This document shows, piece by piece, positions 60,774-64,000 of a DNA stretch of 64,000 nt (position 1 is its first letter; the number at the start of each line of letters is the position of its first letter). Both the position numbers and the translations under genes were made by a program. Source of the DNA: JAGLOK01 sp963675575 (GTDB lineage Bacteria > Bacillota > Clostridia > Christensenellales > UMGS416); NCBI GenBank assembly GCA_963675575.1, contig OY776378.1:2356001-2420000 (forward strand), in the 5' to 3' direction. Below the pieces are notes generated by a model. The model worked only from the letters and a program-made list of their open reading frames with translations. It had not been told where the DNA came from and searched no databases.

Positions 60774-62495
60774 ATGGTGCACCCAACAAATAGAGATAAG
60801 AAAATTGAAGAAATAATTTTTATTATAAAATTAGGCAGTCTTTTTGCATTAAGTCTTATTGAACTTAAAAGATTATATGTTAGTGACATAATCTATTCCA
60901 ACTATAATTTAATGATCAATTTTATAATCACTCTTTTTTGTTTTACAGCTGTTATGATATTTTATTATTTTTGGTCAACTGTAATAATAAATAAATTATA
61001 TCCGAAATACAAAGCAGCTTTTTTGGCAATAGAATCGATTTTATTTTTGCTCTTGTTTATGAACGTGATATTGACTACCGGAAAATATGAAAGCCCTTAT
61101 AAAATTCTTTTCTTATTCATTATAATTCCCGCATCATTACAATATGGATTTAAGCTCGGAATAGCCTCTTCCTTTGTTTCCGTTTTATTCATATTTGCTG
61201 TTGATATTATTTATGGTTCAAAGGACGCAATAAATGTTTATTTGGAAAATGATATAATTATATCTTCCGTCTATATTGTGATAGCTTGGTTTCTCTCTTA
61301 CTATGTGAAGCTTGAAAAAGAGCATGCCACGATGCTGGAAAACAAAGCCACCATTGACAGCCTCACCGGGCTTTACAACCACAGATATTTCCATGATGCA
61401 TTAAAGGATATATTTGAATCAGGGGAATTAGAATCAGATGACATTTCACTGATATTTTTAGACATAGATCATTTCAAAGAATACAACGATATGTTTGGGC
61501 ATCTGAGAGGTGACAATGTACTTAGAGATATAGGATCTTCTCTTAAAGATATAGTAATAAATAGAGACGGAGTGGTTTGCAGATACGGCGGAGATGAATT
61601 TGCCATAATAATTAGGCAAAAAAAACAAAAGCAAGTTGTTGAGCTTGCTGAGAAAATAAGAAAGACTATCGAAGGAATGGATTTTGAAGGCCAAGAACAT
61701 CTCCCTTCAAAAAACATTACAACATCCATAGGTATAGCTTTTCACAACAAAGACATGAAAGATTATCTTGAAATAATAAAGAGCGCAGATGATGCTTTAT
61801 ATAGAGCAAAATTCATCAATAAAAATAAAGTTGAAGTATACAGCTCCGTTTTCGACATGATTAGAAGTGATGTTGAGGAAGATCAATTCGCTCTTTTAAC
61901 TTCAATAAAAACTCTTATTAGTGTTATAAACGCAAAAGATAAATATACATACGGGCATGTCGAAAGAGTTGTAACTTACACTAAAATGTTCGCAGACGAA
62001 ATCATGCTTTCCGATCATGATAAAAAAACTCTCATTTACAGTGCTTATATGCATGATATCGGAAAGATAAACATTCCCGAAGTGGTGCTGAACAAGAAGA
62101 TGCCTCTTAATAGAGAGGAATGGGACATAATAAAGCAGCACCCCCAAAACGGAGCAGAGATAGTGAAAAAAGTAGAATCCCTATCGGACACAGCCCCAAT
62201 AATTGAGCATCATCATGAAAGATATGACGGAACCGGCTATCCAGAAGGCTTAAAAGAAGATGATATCCCCTATCTTTCAAGAATACTTTCTATCGTGGAC
62301 AGCTTTGATGCAATGACTTTTTCCCGGCCTTACAGACCGGCAATGACTTTCTCTCAGGCTCTAAATGAACTCCAAGAATGCAGTGGTAAGCAATTTGACC
62401 CTCACCTTACTCGCCTTTTCGTAAAGACAATAAGGAACATAAACAAAGGCACCGACTCATACGTGCCGAATAATAAGGATAGATATATCAAATAG
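60774..62495 (+). CDS. Membrane GGDEF / HD-GYP protein (c-di-GMP metabolism)
   Basis: The 573-residue protein has five to six N-terminal membrane helices (about 20-185), a GGDEF domain (about 200-355: TIDSLTGLYNHRYFHDAL and RYGGDEFAIII, intact active site) and an HD-GYP domain (about 380-560: YMHDIGKINIPEVVL, HPQNGAEIV, HHERYDGTGYPEG). The RxxD inhibitory site is not visible (NRDG at that place). It can in principle make and break c-di-GMP. It lies 48 nt after agrD on the same strand, so the peptide and this protein are probably coexpressed. The membrane part has no recognised sensor fold. Confidence 0.93.
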   Translation: MVHPTNRDKKIEEIIFIIKLGSLFALSLIELKRLYVSDIIYSNYNLMINFIITLFCFTAVMIFYYFWSTVIINKLYPKYKAAFLAIESILFLLLFMNVILTTGKYESPYKILFLFIIIPASLQYGFKLGIASSFVSVLFIFAVDIIYGSKDAINVYLENDIIISSVYIVIAWFLSYYVKLEKEHATMLENKATIDSLTGLYNHRYFHDALKDIFESGELESDDISLIFLDIDHFKEYNDMFGHLRGDNVLRDIGSSLKDIVINRDGVVCRYGGDEFAIIIRQKKQKQVVELAEKIRKTIEGMDFEGQEHLPSKNITTSIGIAFHNKDMKDYLEIIKSADDALYRAKFINKNKVEVYSSVFDMIRSDVEEDQFALLTSIKTLISVINAKDKYTYGHVERVVTYTKMFADEIMLSDHDKKTLIYSAYMHDIGKINIPEVVLNKKMPLNREEWDIIKQHPQNGAEIVKKVESLSDTAPIIEHHHERYDGTGYPEGLKEDDIPYLSRILSIVDSFDAMTFSRPYRPAMTFSQALNELQECSGKQFDPHLTRLFVKTIRNINKGTDSYVPNNKDRYIK

Positions 62496-62511
62496 CATAC
62501 AAGGAACAAAC

Positions 62512-63126
62512 ATGGCGCCTAATAAAAAAACGTTTTTTTGTCCAGCATTTTTCATAGCAGTTCAATATGCTTTAGCCTTTTTCACAATAGCTTTTTTCGA
62601 CTTCCGCTTATACAAGAACGCTGAATTTATAAACAATCTGTTTTTCTATATAACTATTTTCATAGCTCCCATAATCTTATTTATAATACACTATTATAAG
62701 CAAAATCCACTTATCTTTCTTGAAATACATACCAAAAATATCCATTTTGGAATTATCGCTGCTGTATTTATGGCTGTCATTTTCTTAGCAAGCCATAAAT
62801 TTCAATTTGACATTCAAGCAACCGGAATCAATCTTTTTGCCGCGATATGTGGAGCCTGTTTAGCAGGAATTTTCGAAGAAACCGTTTTTCGAGGATTTTA
62901 TCTAAAAGTTTTCTGTAGAAAGTTTGGCTTTATAATAAGCAATGTTCTTGTTTCCATTTTGTTTGCCGCACTTCATTTCAAGAAAGCAATATCAGGCGGG
63001 CCTATGCAACTCGTGTTTCTTTTTATTTTTTCAATATTTATTGGCTATCTTTATAAAGAAACCAAATCTTTGCCCAATGCTATAATTATTCATGCAGCAT
63101 ATAACACTTTATTCGTTTTATTTTAA
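62512..63126 (+). CDS. CPBP-family intramembrane metalloprotease
   Basis: The 204-residue protein has six to eight membrane helices and the CPBP (CAAX protease and bacteriocin-processing) motifs: FEETVFRGFYLKVF (EExxxR), SILFAALHFKKAI (FxxxH) and SLPNAIIIHAAYNTLF (HxxxN-like). These residues form the metal site. It starts 16 nt after the GGDEF/HD-GYP gene and ends the locus. A role in peptide maturation or self-protection is possible, not shown. Confidence 0.9.
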   Translation: MAPNKKTFFCPAFFIAVQYALAFFTIAFFDFRLYKNAEFINNLFFYITIFIAPIILFIIHYYKQNPLIFLEIHTKNIHFGIIAAVFMAVIFLASHKFQFDIQATGINLFAAICGACLAGIFEETVFRGFYLKVFCRKFGFIISNVLVSILFAALHFKKAISGGPMQLVFLFIFSIFIGYLYKETKSLPNAIIIHAAYNTLFVLF

Positions 63127-63205
63127 CCTAAGCATTTGCAAAATTTAAAATGCTGTATTATAATCCTTTTTGACAACCAAATAAACTTATGGTTATAAAC
63201 CATAC

Positions 63206-63325
63206 CTTTGAGGCGGGGTGCAATTCCCCACCGGCGGTTACAGTCCGCAAGTTGGATGAAATTTTTTAACATCCGACAAGAAACGGTGAAATTCCGTTAC
63301 CGACGGCTACAGTCCGGATGAGAAA
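63206..63325 (+). promoter_or_regulatory. FMN riboswitch (RFN element)
   Basis: The leader contains the RFN blocks in order: AGGCGGGGTGCAATTCCCC, ACCGGCGGTTACAGTCCGC, then GACAAGAAACGGTGAAATTC, CGTTACCGACGGCTACAGTCC and GGATGAGAAAAGGAG. The ribosome binding site of ribU sits in or next to the last block, so control may be at translation or by antitermination. Confidence 0.96.
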
Positions 63326-63337
63326 AGGAGCATTTTT

Positions 63338-63928
63338 ATGTCCAATCAGAAATTTAATGTACGCTATTTAACTAAAGTCGCCATGCTTGTCGCTATCGCT
63401 GTGGTTCTCATGTATCTCGAGCTTCCTCTGCCGATATTCCCTGCATTCCTTAAAATTGATCTGTCCGACATGCCCGCTCTACTTGGCGGCTTTGCTCTGG
63501 GCCCTTTAGCCGGTGTAATTATCCAGCTTCTGAAAAATATTATTCATTTTATCGTCAAAAACGATGGAACTGGCGGCATAGGCAACCTGGCAAATTTCTT
63601 GGTGGGAGTGGCTTTAGTCATTCCTGCAGCAATAATTTATATCCGCAAGAAAAATATTAAAAATGCCGTGATAGGCATGGCTGTTGGAATCGTTGCAATG
63701 GTATCTGTCGCTGCTCTTGCCAATTATTTCATTCTTTGGCCACTTTATGTTAAACTCGCAGGTTTGGAATACCTTATAGGCGCTTCTTCAGAAGCAAACA
63801 ACAAAATTCAAAACCTCGGTACATATATTTTGTATGCCGTTCTTCCGTTCAACGCACTTAAAGGAGTCATCGTATGCCTTATCACAGGCTTTATTTATAA
63901 ACCTCTTTCAAGTATACTACATAAATAG
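63338..63928 (+). CDS. ribU: Riboflavin ECF transporter S component RibU
   Basis: The 196-residue protein has five to six membrane helices. The start NVRYLTKVAMLVAIAVVLMYLELPLPIFPAFLKIDLSDMPALLGGFALGPLAGVIIQLLKNIIHF is a RibU/ECF-S signature, with the N-terminal motif that binds the EcfT subunit. The upstream FMN riboswitch confirms the riboflavin/FMN link. Energising ATPase genes are not in this window. Confidence 0.94.
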   Translation: MSNQKFNVRYLTKVAMLVAIAVVLMYLELPLPIFPAFLKIDLSDMPALLGGFALGPLAGVIIQLLKNIIHFIVKNDGTGGIGNLANFLVGVALVIPAAIIYIRKKNIKNAVIGMAVGIVAMVSVAALANYFILWPLYVKLAGLEYLIGASSEANNKIQNLGTYILYAVLPFNALKGVIVCLITGFIYKPLSSILHK

Positions 63929-64000
63929 ATGATGAAGTTTTTTACAAAAAGCGAAAATGAAACATTAAAGCTTGCCGAAAATATCGGCAGGCTTATTTTC
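63929..64000 (+). CDS. tsaE: TsaE (tRNA threonylcarbamoyladenosine biosynthesis), 5' end only
   Basis: A frame opens at ATG 63929 (ATG 63932 also possible), 1 nt after the ribU stop, and runs off the window edge. The 24 visible residues (KFFTKSENETLKLAENIGRL) resemble the start of TsaE, an ATPase needed for the t6A modification of tRNA. The P-loop lies outside the window, so the call rests on a short stretch. Confidence 0.6.
   Translation, partial: MMKFFTKSENETLKLAENIGRLIF

Overview
The window looks like the chromosome of a low-GC, anaerobic Clostridia-type member of the Bacillota. The signs are a CIRCE-controlled hrcA-grpE-dnaK-dnaJ operon, an AgrB/AgrD peptide system, an FMN riboswitch in front of a RibU-type riboflavin transporter, strong AGGAGG-like ribosome binding sites, multi-PAS kinases with HD-GYP phosphodiesterases, and a ferredoxin-type membrane-bound oxidoreductase (Mbx/Mbs class) in place of a standard complex I. 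No species can be named from sequence reading alone.

Region by region. 1-1650: a group II intron (partial, with reverse transcriptase) sitting inside orfA of an IS3-family element. 1.8-4.0 kb: an ECF sigma / anti-sigma pair and an orphan Rossmann-fold protein. 4.2-15.1 kb: a 13-gene minus-strand operon (ArsR-type regulator, then MrpE-F-G, MbxD, MbxE/F, MbxG, MbxH, MbxH', MbxM, J, K, L and an N subunit fused to a GltD/NfnB-like flavoprotein). 15.2-26.6 kb: a signalling island with three multi-PAS histidine kinases, two HD-GYP response regulators and an Rcp1-like response regulator; the third kinase is split by a 1201-bp IS5-type element. An IS256-family copy (26587-28109) lies exactly between two convergent stop codons. 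28.1-33 kb: an amino-acid permease with Usp domains preceded by a small membrane protein, a broken DUF4956 gene and a beta-solenoid lipoprotein. 33.0-33.8 kb: two tandem, undescribed micro-genes with shared promoter and operator-like dyads. 33.9-35.4 kb: six tRNA genes and repeated terminator-plus-three-hairpin modules. 35.4-63 kb: mostly housekeeping genes (coaE, polA, glycerate kinase, tdk, mtaB, prmA, heat-shock operon, icd, typA, hemW). 59.4-63.1 kb: an agr-like locus coupled to a GGDEF/HD-GYP protein. 63.2-64 kb: FMN riboswitch, ribU and the start of tsaE.

How the genes work together. The Mbx-type complex should couple oxidation of ferredoxin, or a pyridine-nucleotide reaction through its fused flavoprotein, to Na+/H+ translocation by the Mrp-like module. 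The kinases, three HD-GYP proteins and one GGDEF protein suggest strong c-di-GMP control, with an AgrD peptide as a possible cell-density input. The most novel-looking parts are the twin FLTTM(D/E)(F/Y)W micro-genes at 33.1-33.7 kb, the MbxN-GltD fusion, the agr/c-di-GMP locus without AgrC or AgrA, and the hairpin-triplet modules around the tRNA cluster.
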